From Halobacillus mangrovi (GTDB lineage Bacteria; Bacillota; Bacilli; Bacillales; Halobacillaceae): a DNA stretch of 64,000 nt. A program made the position numbers and the translations under genes. Location of the stretch: positions 1,178,001-1,242,000 of the forward strand of contig NZ_CP020772.1 in NCBI RefSeq assembly GCF_002097535.1, given 5' to 3'. The notes under the pieces were generated by a model. The model ran no database searches, was not told the DNA's origin, and saw nothing but the letters and a program-made list of their open reading frames with translations. Each line of letters opens with the position of its first letter. Position 1 is the first letter of the stretch. Shown here in pieces: positions 27,320 to 36,651 of this stretch.

Positions 27320-27991
27320 TCACTCTTTTCTTATTTGAAAGTTTACATAAATTTCAGCCGCTTCTTCTGCAGTCATGTTGAATTTATCTGCTGCTTTCTC
27401 CGCAACGACCGGGTCATGGTATTGAGGATCATAACTCTTACCGGAATCCGTGAGTTTGTCGTACTGATCTTTCATGTAGCTGTAGATTTCTGAATCATCC
27501 ACCTCATCTAAAACTTTGTAAGCCGTAGCTGTCGGAGTAGGGCTGAAGTAGTGTTCATTCTTCATAATGATAAAGGATGTAGCCCGTGATACCTCAAACG
27601 TATCGGAAGGATCAGAAAGTGTGATGGAGTCCACTTCACAGGAATAATCAATATGATCTTCATCAAAAGTTTTTATAAAAGCCTTAGAATCGAATTCTTT
27701 TAAGAGCTCGTACTGTTCTCTTTCCGTCAATGACTCAAACTCCTTGTTCAACTTTCCAGTCAGCTTAAATCCAAAATGCGTGGTATCTCCTCTCAAGATA
27801 TTCTCTACATCTTCCACTTCTAATTCAGTGGAGACATACTTGGCAAGGTCGCCTTGTTTCAATTGATCCGCAACCTCATCCATAAATTGATTCTTCACTT
27901 TTTCGCTTTCATCTTTACTATCGTTTCCGTCTGCGGTCGCACAGGCTGCTAGCAAGGTGCAAACGAACCCCAGAATAAGGACCCATCTCAT
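27320..27991 (-). CDS. Uncharacterised acidic lipoprotein
   Basis: A 223-residue predicted lipoprotein whose signal ends L-A-A-C with Cys at residue 17. The mature chain is highly acidic and mainly helical, ending in EEAAEIYVNFQIRKE. I recognise no family with certainty. It is monocistronic with a good terminator, and its promoter region faces the small membrane-protein gene at 28178. Halophilic Bacilli carry many such surface lipoproteins with unknown roles. Confidence 0.75.
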   Translation of the reverse strand: MRWVLILGFVCTLLAACATADGNDSKDESEKVKNQFMDEVADQLKQGDLAKYVSTELEVEDVENILRGDTTHFGFKLTGKLNKEFESLTEREQYELLKEFDSKAFIKTFDEDHIDYSCEVDSITLSDPSDTFEVSRATSFIIMKNEHYFSPTPTATAYKVLDEVDDSEIYSYMKDQYDKLTDSGKSYDPQYHDPVVAEKAADKFNMTAEEAAEIYVNFQIRKE

Positions 27992-28177
27992 TGTAGGATT
28001 CCTCCCTTCCCTTATTTTTTATATTTAGGGAAAGGAGAATTGATTCAAAGATTTTATTTTTCGATAAAATTAGTGATGGTTTTTATTGGAAGGCTGCACT
28101 TCTATATACATAAGCTGAAAACTTAAAACATAAGATAGATTCGAATCATTCAAGGGTGAAGGAGATGAAGAGTTGTC

Positions 28178-28660
28178 ATGACCGGAAATCAGAATAAACT
28201 AGCAAATTTATTAAGTATATGTGGGATTTTATTTATTTTATTTGGAGTAGTCTCTAGTTTTGTATTTTTTGGAGATGAAGAGTTAACTGCCACTATACCT
28301 GGTCTGCCTACAGCAATGGGATGGAGTGCGTTAGCAAGTGGACTTGTTTCTGGGATTCTTTTTTTCGGTTTTGCAGAAGTTATCAAACTACTTCAAGGTA
28401 TCTATGACCGGAGCCTTGCAGGGACCACACTGAAAAATGACTCTTCTTCCATCACTGATGACGGCCTTAACGTTATGGAGTTTAACTCATCTGGGATTGA
28501 CCCTGAGGATGAACATGAAATTCGGATCTATTTTGCCGAGCGAAACCAGACGATTCATTCTATTACACCTACAAACCAAGTGGGTGTTTATATCGTAGAC
28601 GTGAATGGGGAGAAGAAGAAAGTTGAAGCGGGTGGGTTTGCGGTGAAAGTCTTACATTAA
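28178..28660 (+). CDS. Small membrane protein of unknown function
   Basis: A 160-residue protein with two membrane helices (about 8-30 and 47-70) followed by a soluble C-terminal domain of about 90 acidic residues ending in EKKKVEAGGFAVKVLH. The ATG at 28178 has GAAGGAGATG 13 nt upstream, a slightly long spacing, with no better in-frame choice. It stands alone with its own terminator. No family recognised. Confidence 0.7.
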   Translation: MTGNQNKLANLLSICGILFILFGVVSSFVFFGDEELTATIPGLPTAMGWSALASGLVSGILFFGFAEVIKLLQGIYDRSLAGTTLKNDSSSITDDGLNVMEFNSSGIDPEDEHEIRIYFAERNQTIHSITPTNQVGVYIVDVNGEKKKVEAGGFAVKVLH

Positions 28661-28697
28661 AATGTAGAGTAATAGGTATGCCCTCTTAGGCCTGTGC

Positions 28698-28733
28698 AAA
28701 AAGTAACTTCCAAATAAAGGAAGTTACTTTTTT
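28698..28733 (+). terminator. Terminator after the 160-residue membrane protein
   Basis: AAAAAGTAACTTCC and GGAAGTTACTTTTTT form a near-perfect stem around AAATAAA. Confidence 0.88.
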
Positions 28734-28965
28734 GTTATCTGAATTTCTATGTAGTATGGAGATGATCAACAACAATCGCGAACAATTTTGACAATAAAAA
28801 ATCAATTAAATCTCTTTTGACCTACTCCTCAATAATGAATCTTATGGAAATATTCAACTAACCGCTAGTTATATCTTCGTGTCTCTTCCTTTTAACTGGT
28901 AAAACCAATGAAGAATGATTTATTATTTTAATATAGATAAAATTCAGACTTTATGGAGGTATGAC
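28734..28965 (+). other. AT-rich leader before the first sodium/solute symporter
   Basis: This stretch holds a TTGACA at 28788-28793 but no well-spaced -10 box, and the ribosome site ATGGAGGT at 28953-28960. I see no gene, strong hairpin or repeat in it. Confidence 0.4.
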
Positions 28966-30405
28966 ATGGGTTGGTACATAGGATACTTTCTTGTTTATTT
29001 CGGGTTACTTTTTGCTATGGGGTTTTGGTATTTCTTTAAGGTCAAAAGTTCGGATGATTATTTAATCGCTGGCTGGAGTATGGGTTTTTGGCCAATCGTT
29101 GGTACTATCATAAGTACATTTTGTGGAGCTGCTGTTTTCATCGGATGGGTAGGGATGGGATTTACTGTAGGTATGTCTGGCTTTTTTAAGTTCGCTTTAC
29201 CAGCCTATCTATTTACTTTACTTTTAATTGTATTATTTGCTAAGCCGCTTAGGCGTCAACGTTTATATACTTTAGCTGATTTATTCAGTGAACGTTTTGG
29301 AGACAAACTGGGGATCTTCCCATCTGTACTCTCAGCTTTTATTTACTCAGTTCCCACTCTCGCTTTGCAAATTGTAGGAATGTCGACCGTCTTCACATTA
29401 GCATTTGATATGTCTTTCAATACAGGAGTGATTTTCTCATTCGCCCTAATTCTTGGGTTTACTATTTTAGGAGGACTACCTGCGACCATTATTACAGATG
29501 CCATACAATCTATCATACTTGTTATTGGAATTGTTGCTTTGTTTATTGCCAGTATTTTTTACGGAGGAGGCGTTCAAGAGATCCTGCAATCCACACCTTC
29601 TGATTACTTGACCCCATTTGGTCAGGAAGGCGTAAGCGCTGTGCTTATTTATGCCTTATCCGTCGGTCCGTTTTATTTGATATGGCAGTCCACGTGGCAA
29701 AGGATTTTTGCTTCAAAATCAGCGGAAGTCGCTCAAAAAGCTGGAATTACTGCGGTTATTATTGCTACGCTCATCTCTCTTTTACCGTATTCTATCGGAG
29801 TTATCGCTCGTCAATATGTGCCTGCAGATATTAATCCAGATCTTGTATTCTCGTATGTAACGGTTGAGCTTTTACCTCCTGCTCTTGGAGGAATCATCCT
29901 AGTTGGTTTACTGTCAGCTCTTATGACTGGAGCCGATTCGTTCATTCTCCAAGGAAGTTCGAACTTAACACAAGATCTTTATGCGCGTTTAATTAAACCT
30001 GATGCAAATGAAAAACAAATGATGGCCGTTTCCAGGTGGAGTGTAGTGATTATCTCAGTACTTGGTTTAATTGTTGCTTATAATATCACGAATATTATTT
30101 CTATGTATCAATGGGCGCTCAGACTATCGGCGGTAACGCTTGTGTTCCCTTTTTTAGCCGTGATGTTTTGGAGAGGAGTTACGGCAAAAGGAACGTTCGT
30201 TTCCATGATACTGGCAGCGACTGTCACCATTGTCTGGCCCTATTTAAAATCACCTATAGATGTCACTCTTGTGGGGTTCTCAGTCTCCTTCATTACCTTA
30301 GTGATTGTAAGTTTATTCACCTCCCACTCTCGGACAGAAAGAGTAAAAGCTGTCTATTATGAAGACTTTGAAAGGGCTCGAAAAAATCTACATGACTCAG
30401 CATGA
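28966..30405 (+). CDS. Sodium/solute symporter (SSS family)
   Basis: A 479-residue inner-membrane symporter with about 13 membrane segments and the SSS-type region SALMTGADSFILQGSSNLTQDLY in its second half. The ATG at 28966 follows ATGGAGGT by five nt; 17 extra codons in frame upstream are rejected. Its stop overlaps the region of the amidohydrolase start, so the two are co-transcribed and probably use the same compound. Family members carry sugars, amino acids, organic acids or pantothenate; the substrate is not readable here. Confidence 0.87.
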   Translation: MGWYIGYFLVYFGLLFAMGFWYFFKVKSSDDYLIAGWSMGFWPIVGTIISTFCGAAVFIGWVGMGFTVGMSGFFKFALPAYLFTLLLIVLFAKPLRRQRLYTLADLFSERFGDKLGIFPSVLSAFIYSVPTLALQIVGMSTVFTLAFDMSFNTGVIFSFALILGFTILGGLPATIITDAIQSIILVIGIVALFIASIFYGGGVQEILQSTPSDYLTPFGQEGVSAVLIYALSVGPFYLIWQSTWQRIFASKSAEVAQKAGITAVIIATLISLLPYSIGVIARQYVPADINPDLVFSYVTVELLPPALGGIILVGLLSALMTGADSFILQGSSNLTQDLYARLIKPDANEKQMMAVSRWSVVIISVLGLIVAYNITNIISMYQWALRLSAVTLVFPFLAVMFWRGVTAKGTFVSMILAATVTIVWPYLKSPIDVTLVGFSVSFITLVIVSLFTSHSRTERVKAVYYEDFERARKNLHDSA

Positions 30406-30419
30406 AAAGGAGTAATTTA

Positions 30420-32054
30420 ATGAGATATGATCAGATTATATATAATGGAAACATTATTACGCTGGAAGAAGGACTTGAAAGGCCCGTAGCAGTCGGTGTA
30501 AAAGAAGGAAGTATAAAAAAGGTTTGGAAGGAAGAAATTCGTAGTTCCATTAAAGCTGATGAATGGATTGACTTAGATGGACGTACACTCATCCCAGGAT
30601 TTATCGATACTCATAACCATTTGTTTATGTATGCGAGGCAAAAAGTTCAATTAAACTGTTCTACACCTCCTAATCTAAATATTTCTGACCTACTGGAGTT
30701 GATTCGGCTAGAAACGGAGAAGCTACCAGATGGTGAGTGGATTGTAGGATATGGGTACGATGATACGCTGCTGGAGGAAAGCCGGCATATTTTTCGTCAT
30801 GAACTAGACAAGGTTGCTCCTCATCATCCGGTCTTTATCAGACACATATCTGGTCATCTCGCCATCATCAACTCTAAAGCTTTGGAATATTGCGATATAC
30901 CTGATTCGGTTAAGGACCCTTCAGGTGGACATTTTGGACGTGGAGAAAGTGGATTCTTGAATGGGATTTTATATGAATTGCCAGTTCTCGAACGAGTTAT
31001 GAACCGGATACCGAGGCCTTCTGTAGTTGAACTTGTTACTCAATTGGAAAAAGCCGCCCATGATTATCTTAAAGAAGGGATCACGACTAGTACAGACGCA
31101 GCTGTAGGGTTAGACCTAGATTTTGATGAATATCGTGCTCATGTCGAAGCTGTTGCGAGTCGTAAAAACCCATTGCACATGCGCTATATGATCTTATATA
31201 GCCTTTTGGAAAATGGGGAATTGGAAGGGCTGAACAAATCAGAACTTCATTCTCGCATACAGAAAGACACTGAAGGCCGTGGAAAATTGGATAGTGTAAA
31301 GCTTTTTCAGGATGGATCCATTCAAGGGTACACAGCAGCCTTAAGAGGCGGATATTACAAGAATGAAAACTATAATGGAGATCTGGTTCATAAACAAGAA
31401 GATTTTAATAATTATATAGAAAAATACCATAACCAAGGCCATCGAATAGCTATACATGGGAACGGAGACTTGGCCATAGCATCTATTATTGAAGCTTATA
31501 CGAACGCCTTAGACAAGAACCCTAAAAGAGATCATAAGCATCGAATAGAACATCTTCAGACGGCGAAAGCTGAAGATCTAGACTTAATGCAAGATTATGA
31601 AATAGCCACCTCCTTGTTCATCAATCATATCTACTATTGGGGAGATCGCCACCGCGAGATTTTTCTAGGTCCAGAAAGAGCTTCCCAAATGAATCCAACG
31701 GCAAGTGTAGCTCGCCGCGGCCTTCTCTACACCTTGCATTCGGATTGCCCCATTACACCTATATCTCCGCTCTTTTCGATTTGGGCGGCAGCCAACCGAA
31801 TTACCCGTGATGGACATGTGTTAGGTGAAGAAGAGAAGGTTTCTGTTCAAGAAGCCTTGAAATCTATGACTATATATGGAGCAAGATTAAACGGGACTGA
31901 GGAAGAGAATGGTTCGATCAAGGAAGGGAAGCGGGCAGATTTTGCAGTCTTGGAAACAAATTTACTACACGTTGATCCGATAATGATTAAGGATGTGGAA
32001 GTGGACATGACGATTATTGATGGTGAGGTAGTGTACCAAAGAGAGATTTCTTAA
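30420..32054 (+). CDS. YtcJ-type amidohydrolase (amidohydrolase family 3)
   Basis: A 544-residue cytoplasmic metal-dependent hydrolase. The D-T-H-N-H metal motif follows LIPGFI near residue 60; KLFQDGSIQGYTAAL, HGNGDLA, HRIEHLQ and LHSDCPITP are the conserved blocks of the YtcJ group. AAAAGGAG seven nt before 30420 supports this start over the overlapping ATGA at 30402. Co-transcribed with the symporter, it likely opens an amide, lactam or formyl bond of the imported compound. YtcJ-like enzymes are often annotated as N-substituted formamide deformylases, but this annotation is weak evidence. Confidence 0.85.
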   Translation: MRYDQIIYNGNIITLEEGLERPVAVGVKEGSIKKVWKEEIRSSIKADEWIDLDGRTLIPGFIDTHNHLFMYARQKVQLNCSTPPNLNISDLLELIRLETEKLPDGEWIVGYGYDDTLLEESRHIFRHELDKVAPHHPVFIRHISGHLAIINSKALEYCDIPDSVKDPSGGHFGRGESGFLNGILYELPVLERVMNRIPRPSVVELVTQLEKAAHDYLKEGITTSTDAAVGLDLDFDEYRAHVEAVASRKNPLHMRYMILYSLLENGELEGLNKSELHSRIQKDTEGRGKLDSVKLFQDGSIQGYTAALRGGYYKNENYNGDLVHKQEDFNNYIEKYHNQGHRIAIHGNGDLAIASIIEAYTNALDKNPKRDHKHRIEHLQTAKAEDLDLMQDYEIATSLFINHIYYWGDRHREIFLGPERASQMNPTASVARRGLLYTLHSDCPITPISPLFSIWAAANRITRDGHVLGEEEKVSVQEALKSMTIYGARLNGTEEENGSIKEGKRADFAVLETNLLHVDPIMIKDVEVDMTIIDGEVVYQREIS

Positions 32055-32101
32055 GGTCCAATTGAGGATAAGTTTTTACTAACAAATAGATTTAAATGAT
32101 T

Positions 32102-32138
32102 AAAAACCATTCCCTATTAGAATAAGGGGATGGTTTTT
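32102..32138 (+). terminator. Terminator after the amidohydrolase gene
   Basis: AAAAACCATTCCC and GGGGATGGTTTTT form a 13-bp stem with one G-T pair and end in a T-run. Confidence 0.86.
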
Positions 32139-32147
32139 GCTTATTAT

Positions 32148-32340
32148 TTAGCTTGCATCAATGCCGCCATCGACACGATATTGGCCTCCAATGATAAGTT
32201 TACTATCATCAATCGCTAAGAACAACACAAGTTTTGCAACATCTTCACTTTCACCATAACGGGCGAGAGGGATGGTTGCTTTTTATCTGATTCGCCTCTT
32301 CAGGGTTGAAGCCTTTTTCAAGAGAACATTGGTAAACTTT
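32148..32340 (-). pseudogene. Remnant of an SDR-family dehydrogenase (C-terminus only, frameshifted)
   Basis: Read from 32340 down to the TAA at 32148-32150, the translation gives EKGFNPEEANQIK, a one-base frame jump at a run of five A residues (about 32281-32285), then IPLARYGESEDVAKLVLFLA and finally QYRVDGGIDAS. This is the conserved SDR C-terminus (IPLGRYGxPEEVA, GGxxxVDGG). Stops occur immediately upstream and the whole N-terminal two thirds is absent. It is a decayed fragment, not a working gene. Confidence 0.8.
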
Positions 32341-32423
32341 TTTTTATATTTAGTTTAGAGATACCTTCTACGCTTGGCTATTAGTAAATCTCCTGTACAA
32401 TGTGATTAACTAAGTGAGGAAAA

Positions 32424-33632
32424 ATGGAGTGTTCGTTAAGTATGCTGATACCTAAAGAAGTCGCACAATCAATCGTGCACGAAACAGAATCGATTATGAA
32501 TAAAAATATCAACTTTATGGATGAAGAAGCTAAAATCATCGCAAGTTTGGAGCCGACTCGGGTCGGGGATTTTCACGAAGGAGCGGCTGAAGTACTGCGA
32601 ACCGAACAAAAAGTAGTCATCTCATCAAAAGAAACTTACCTTGGTGCGAAGCCTGGCATCAATTTACCAGTAAGACTTCATGAGCAGGTAGTTGGTGTTA
32701 TCGGTATCACAGGTGATCCCGAAGAAGTGGATCAGTTGGGGGCTCTTTTGCAGCGAATGACAGAAATACTGATCAAAGAAGCATACTTAGATGAACAAGT
32801 AGAACTAGAAAATCAGGCGCGTGAAACGTTCGTTACAGAATGGATCAACAATCGTTTTGATGATGAAAAGCTTTTTGCGACACGAGGTTGGATGTTTGGC
32901 ATCAATATATATAAAGCTAGAGTTGCGGTTCTTTTAGAGATGAGCGGGTTTCAAGATTATTGGTATAAAAGAATCGGAACTTCAGATGTCGATGTGAAAG
33001 AGGAGGTAAACTTACAGCGATACAGACGAGCTGTAGAGCGCTTGATTTCTCGGCACTTTCCTGAGAAGAACGAGCATGTTTTAATTCCGAACGGGAGCTC
33101 TAGTTATACTTTATTATTGTCGGTTAATGAACAAACAGAGCATCAACAGCGGAAAAGATTAATTACCTCAAGGATTAATGAAATACAACAGGCACTGGAA
33201 AAAACATATCAACAAAAGAGTGTGGCAGGTATCGGCAGTGTATGTCATTCACCAAAAGAGTTGTGGAAATCAGTGGAAGAAGCGGACAGGGCGTTACGCT
33301 TCGGGGTGGACCATCAACGAGCGTTTTACTTCTTTGAGGATCTTGGCGTGGAGTCATTCATGTATGATTTATCTGAATCGATCAGGGAAGACTTTATCGA
33401 ACGGAAGCTCCAACCTTCTGAATTAACGTCAATCCCTGATTGTTTCCATACGCTGGAGACTTTTTATAAGAATGATGGATCAATAAAGGCTACAGCAGAA
33501 GCCCTTCATATTCATAAGAACACGTTACAGTACCGATTAAAAAAGGTGATGGAAGTAACGGGGTATGATCCTCGCAACATCAATGATTCAACCTTGCTTC
33601 AAATCGCTTTGGCATTCTATAAGATTACCTGA
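32424..33632 (+). CDS. cdaR: CdaR-type transcriptional regulator (sugar diacid / glycerate responsive family)
   Basis: A 402-residue regulator. The N-terminal sugar-diacid-recognition domain (about 10-135, starting IPKEVAQSIVHETESIMNKNI) is followed by a GGDEF-like middle part and the C-terminal PucR-type helix-turn-helix (about 340-398: DGSIKATAEALHIHKNTLQYRLKKV). E. coli CdaR activates glucarate, galactarate and glycerate genes. Here the gene sits directly before glucosylglycerate phosphorylase and glycerate kinase, so glycerate or a related acid is a plausible inducer. The ATG at 32424 has GTGAGGA at four nt; an alternative ATG at 32442 has poorer spacing. It is followed by its own terminator. 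Confidence 0.85.
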   Translation: MECSLSMLIPKEVAQSIVHETESIMNKNINFMDEEAKIIASLEPTRVGDFHEGAAEVLRTEQKVVISSKETYLGAKPGINLPVRLHEQVVGVIGITGDPEEVDQLGALLQRMTEILIKEAYLDEQVELENQARETFVTEWINNRFDDEKLFATRGWMFGINIYKARVAVLLEMSGFQDYWYKRIGTSDVDVKEEVNLQRYRRAVERLISRHFPEKNEHVLIPNGSSSYTLLLSVNEQTEHQQRKRLITSRINEIQQALEKTYQQKSVAGIGSVCHSPKELWKSVEEADRALRFGVDHQRAFYFFEDLGVESFMYDLSESIREDFIERKLQPSELTSIPDCFHTLETFYKNDGSIKATAEALHIHKNTLQYRLKKVMEVTGYDPRNINDSTLLQIALAFYKIT

Positions 33633-33658
33633 AAGACATCGTAATAGATGTCTTTTTT
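33632..33658 (+). terminator. Terminator after the CdaR-type gene
   Basis: AAAGACATC and GATGTCTTTTTT around GTAATA form a compact hairpin, starting on the stop codon of the regulator. Confidence 0.85.
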
Positions 33659-33739
33659 GTTTTTAATAACAAAATATAGGGAGTGAAAATCTTATATCTT
33701 TGGTTTATGTAACATAGAAAATGTTCTGAATCTTTCTTA

Positions 33740-33753
33740 TGATAGCGTTAACA
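33740..33753 (+). promoter_or_regulatory. CcpA cre-like site before the glucosylglycerate operon
   Basis: TGATAGCGTTAACA differs at one position from the cre consensus TGWAANCGNTNWCA. It lies 20 nt before the phosphorylase start, overlapping the expected initiation region, where CcpA binding would repress. Confidence 0.5.
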
Positions 33754-33772
33754 TACTTAGGAGGGAACAGAA

Positions 33773-35494
33773 ATGAGTCAAAAAACTATAGATACAATCC
33801 AACAGAACCTCTATGAAGTGTACGGTGAAGAAAAAGGTTCTCGAATTTTGAAATCGATTCATAATCTTATTGATCAATATAAACAAGCTGCTCAGCAGAA
33901 AGAATGGGTAGATGAGAAAGATATCATGCTGATTACCTACGGAGATTCAATTAAAAGTTCAGAACAGAAACCTTTGCATACTTTAAAAGCATTTTTAAAT
34001 GAGTATGTAGGAGATACGATTAACTCTGTACATATTCTGCCTTTTTATCCTTATACGTCAGATGATGGGTTTTCCGTTCAAGACTATCTGAAGGTGAATC
34101 CCGAACTCGGAAACTGGGAGCATGTTCAAAAGCTTGCAGAGGACTATGATCTCATGTTCGATGCCGTGATCAATCATATTTCAAGTAAGAGTGATTGGTT
34201 TTTAAATTATTTGAAAGGCGAGCCTGCTTATCAGGACTATTTTGTTGAGTCTGATCCTTCTCTTGATCACAGCTCGATTGTCAGGCCAAGGGCTTTGCCA
34301 CTGCTTACAAAAGTGGAGCATGTGGAGGGAACAAAGTACGTCTGGACGACATTCAGTGACGATCAAATCGATCTCAATTATGAAAGTGAAGCATTATTCT
34401 TAGAAGTACTTGAAATCCTTGCTCAATATGTTAAACACGGAGCGCGTTACTTGCGTCTTGATGCCATAGGATTTTTATGGAAACGCTTAAACACTACAAG
34501 TATTCATTTGGATGAAACCCACCTGATCGTCCAAGTGATGAGGGATGTACTTGAGGAAATTTCACCAGGCACGATCATTATTACGGAGACGAATGTTCCG
34601 CATAAAGATAACATCAGCTACTTTGGAGATGGATCGAATGAAGCTCACATGGTTTACCAGTTCCCGCTTCCACCGCTAACACTGAACGCTTTTCTATCAG
34701 GAAACGCCAAGCATCTATCTGAGTGGGCGGACTCACTGGAGCCGACAAGTGACCATACCTCCTTTTTCAATTTCCTGGCTTCCCATGATGGGGTAGGGTT
34801 ACGACCTGTTGAAGGAATCTTAGATGAAAATGAAGTTCAAAAGATGGTCGACAGAGTTAAAGAGAACGGAGGCTATGTTTCCTATAAAGATAACGGAGAT
34901 GGAACAAAGAGTCCTTATGAACTAAACATTAACTATTTGAGTGCATTGAAGAAGTCGGAAGATTCACAGCAGCGAACCGTGGAACGTTTTATTGCGGCAC
35001 AAACCATTTTGTTATCTGTAAAAGGTGTTCCTGGCATTTATATTCATAGTCTCTTAGGTTCTGAGAATGATCAGAAAGGTGTTGAGGAGACAGGACGTAA
35101 TCGTTCCATCAATCGGGAAAAATTATCTGCAGAAGACTTGGAGCAAGAATTGAAAACAGAAGGAAGCTTGCGTGAAAGAATTTTCAGCGGATGTATGGAT
35201 CGGATTGAGAAACGAAAAGCTGAAAAGGCGTTCCATCCAAATGCAGACCAAAAAGTGCTTTTCATAGACGATCGATTGTTTGCGATAACTCGAACCAATG
35301 AGGAAACGGGTGAAAAGCTGGTAGCGATCATTAATACATCCGAGCAGCAGATTGAAGTTCCGGGAGATTCTCTGCAAAAGGAATTAAGGCATAACGGATT
35401 CAAAGATGTGATTAATGAGTCCACCTATTCTTCAGAGCTAACCACCATTACCGTTGAGCCATACCAAGCGATGTGGTTGAAGGAGGCTGAATGA
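33773..35494 (+). CDS. Glucosylglycerate phosphorylase (GH13_18, YcjM-like)
   Basis: A 573-residue cytoplasmic GH13_18 enzyme, expected to phosphorolyse 2-O-alpha-D-glucosyl-D-glycerate to alpha-glucose 1-phosphate and D-glycerate. The retaining GH13 residues are present: nucleophile D230 in YLRLDAIGF, acid/base E272 in IITETNVPH, and the third Asp in ASHDGVG. LHILPFYPYTSDDGFSV-like and RPRALPLLT segments belong to the sucrose phosphorylase group. Length is longer than sucrose phosphorylase (about 490) and fits the YcjM/glucosylglycerate branch. The decisive context is the overlapping glycerate 2-kinase gene. Sucrose or glucosylglycerol specificity is less likely because of that kinase. Confidence 0.86.
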   Translation: MSQKTIDTIQQNLYEVYGEEKGSRILKSIHNLIDQYKQAAQQKEWVDEKDIMLITYGDSIKSSEQKPLHTLKAFLNEYVGDTINSVHILPFYPYTSDDGFSVQDYLKVNPELGNWEHVQKLAEDYDLMFDAVINHISSKSDWFLNYLKGEPAYQDYFVESDPSLDHSSIVRPRALPLLTKVEHVEGTKYVWTTFSDDQIDLNYESEALFLEVLEILAQYVKHGARYLRLDAIGFLWKRLNTTSIHLDETHLIVQVMRDVLEEISPGTIIITETNVPHKDNISYFGDGSNEAHMVYQFPLPPLTLNAFLSGNAKHLSEWADSLEPTSDHTSFFNFLASHDGVGLRPVEGILDENEVQKMVDRVKENGGYVSYKDNGDGTKSPYELNINYLSALKKSEDSQQRTVERFIAAQTILLSVKGVPGIYIHSLLGSENDQKGVEETGRNRSINREKLSAEDLEQELKTEGSLRERIFSGCMDRIEKRKAEKAFHPNADQKVLFIDDRLFAITRTNEETGEKLVAIINTSEQQIEVPGDSLQKELRHNGFKDVINESTYSSELTTITVEPYQAMWLKEAE

Positions 35495-36651
35495 TGAGAA
35501 TCATTGTTGCGCCTGATTCATACAAAGGCTCAATGAGCAGTGCGGAAGCATGTGCAGCTATTGAATCTGGGGTGAAAGATTACGATCCGTCCTATCATAT
35601 TGAATCTATACCGATTGCTGACGGCGGAGAAGGAACGGTAGAAGCGCTCGTCACAATTTTAGAGGGCGAAATTATATTAGAAAAAGTTTTTGATCCATTA
35701 GGAAGAGAAGTGACTGCTGAATACGGCTGGATCAATGAGACAAAAACGGCGATCGTTGAGACAGCAGCGGCATCGGGGCTGCCAAGACTAAAGGAGGAGG
35801 AGTTGAAGCCATCAGCTGCTTCGACTTATGGTACGGGCCAGCTTATTCAAGCAGCACTCGAACGAGGGGCAAAGAGAATCATCCTTGGTTTAGGAGGAAG
35901 TGCCACGGTCGATGCCGGTACCGGGTGCTTTCAGGCGCTCGGCGTGAAATTTTTAAATGATGAAGGAAAAGAATTGGAGATGAACGGTAAAGCTCTACAA
36001 CATGTGACTAAAATTGAAACCGATACCATATCTGAACTTTCGAATCAGGTCGAGTGGATAATAGCCTCTGACGTGACGAATCCGCTGTTAGGACCCGAAG
36101 GTGCGATTTCCGTTTTTGGTCCGCAAAAGGGAGTGTCAGCGGCACACTTGACTGAATTTGAATCAGGTATGGAGCGATACGCCTCTGTAGTAGAACAGCA
36201 CACTGAGAAAGTGGTGAGAAATTACGAAGGCAGTGGAGCCGCTGGAGGCTTCGGTTTCACCTTGTTCAGCCTTTTGGAAAATCTTAAAGTCGAGAGCGGT
36301 TTTGAATTGATCGCAAAACAAGGAGAGCTAGAAAAGCTTATCAGTGATGCAGATCTCGTCATCACGGGTGAGGGAAAGATAGATACTCAGACCTTATACG
36401 GGAAAGGCCCTATCGGAATCGCACGATTAGCACGCAAGGCGCGTGTTCCTTGTATCGCTTTTACAGGAAAATCGGAAGGCGATATGAGGAGGGCTAAGGA
36501 CGAGGGACTTTTATCTGTCCTTCCCATCGTAGATGAGCCGATGACACTGAAGGAAGCTATGGAATCCGGTCCTGAACTGTTGAGAAAAGCAAGCAGACGT
36601 TGTATGGAGATCTATCATTTGAAACAAGGGAAAGGAGAGATTCATAAATGA
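35491..36651 (+). CDS. glxK: Glycerate 2-kinase (GlxK/GarK family)
   Basis: A 386-residue class I glycerate kinase that makes 2-phosphoglycerate from D-glycerate and ATP. Family blocks are MRIIVAPDSYKGSMSS at the start, IADGGEGTV, GLGGSATVDAGTG, SDVTNPLLGP, and GEGKIDTQTLYGKGP. It overlaps the phosphorylase stop by four nt (ATGATGA) and the following symporter start by four nt, so the three are translationally coupled. It sends the glycerate half of glucosylglycerate straight into lower glycolysis. Confidence 0.94.
   Translation: MMRIIVAPDSYKGSMSSAEACAAIESGVKDYDPSYHIESIPIADGGEGTVEALVTILEGEIILEKVFDPLGREVTAEYGWINETKTAIVETAAASGLPRLKEEELKPSAASTYGTGQLIQAALERGAKRIILGLGGSATVDAGTGCFQALGVKFLNDEGKELEMNGKALQHVTKIETDTISELSNQVEWIIASDVTNPLLGPEGAISVFGPQKGVSAAHLTEFESGMERYASVVEQHTEKVVRNYEGSGAAGGFGFTLFSLLENLKVESGFELIAKQGELEKLISDADLVITGEGKIDTQTLYGKGPIGIARLARKARVPCIAFTGKSEGDMRRAKDEGLLSVLPIVDEPMTLKEAMESGPELLRKASRRCMEIYHLKQGKGEIHK

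Noticed and set aside
33773..35494. Sucrose phosphorylase as the name for the GH13_18 gene.
   Set aside because: It is too long for that group, and the translationally coupled glycerate kinase points to glucosylglycerate.
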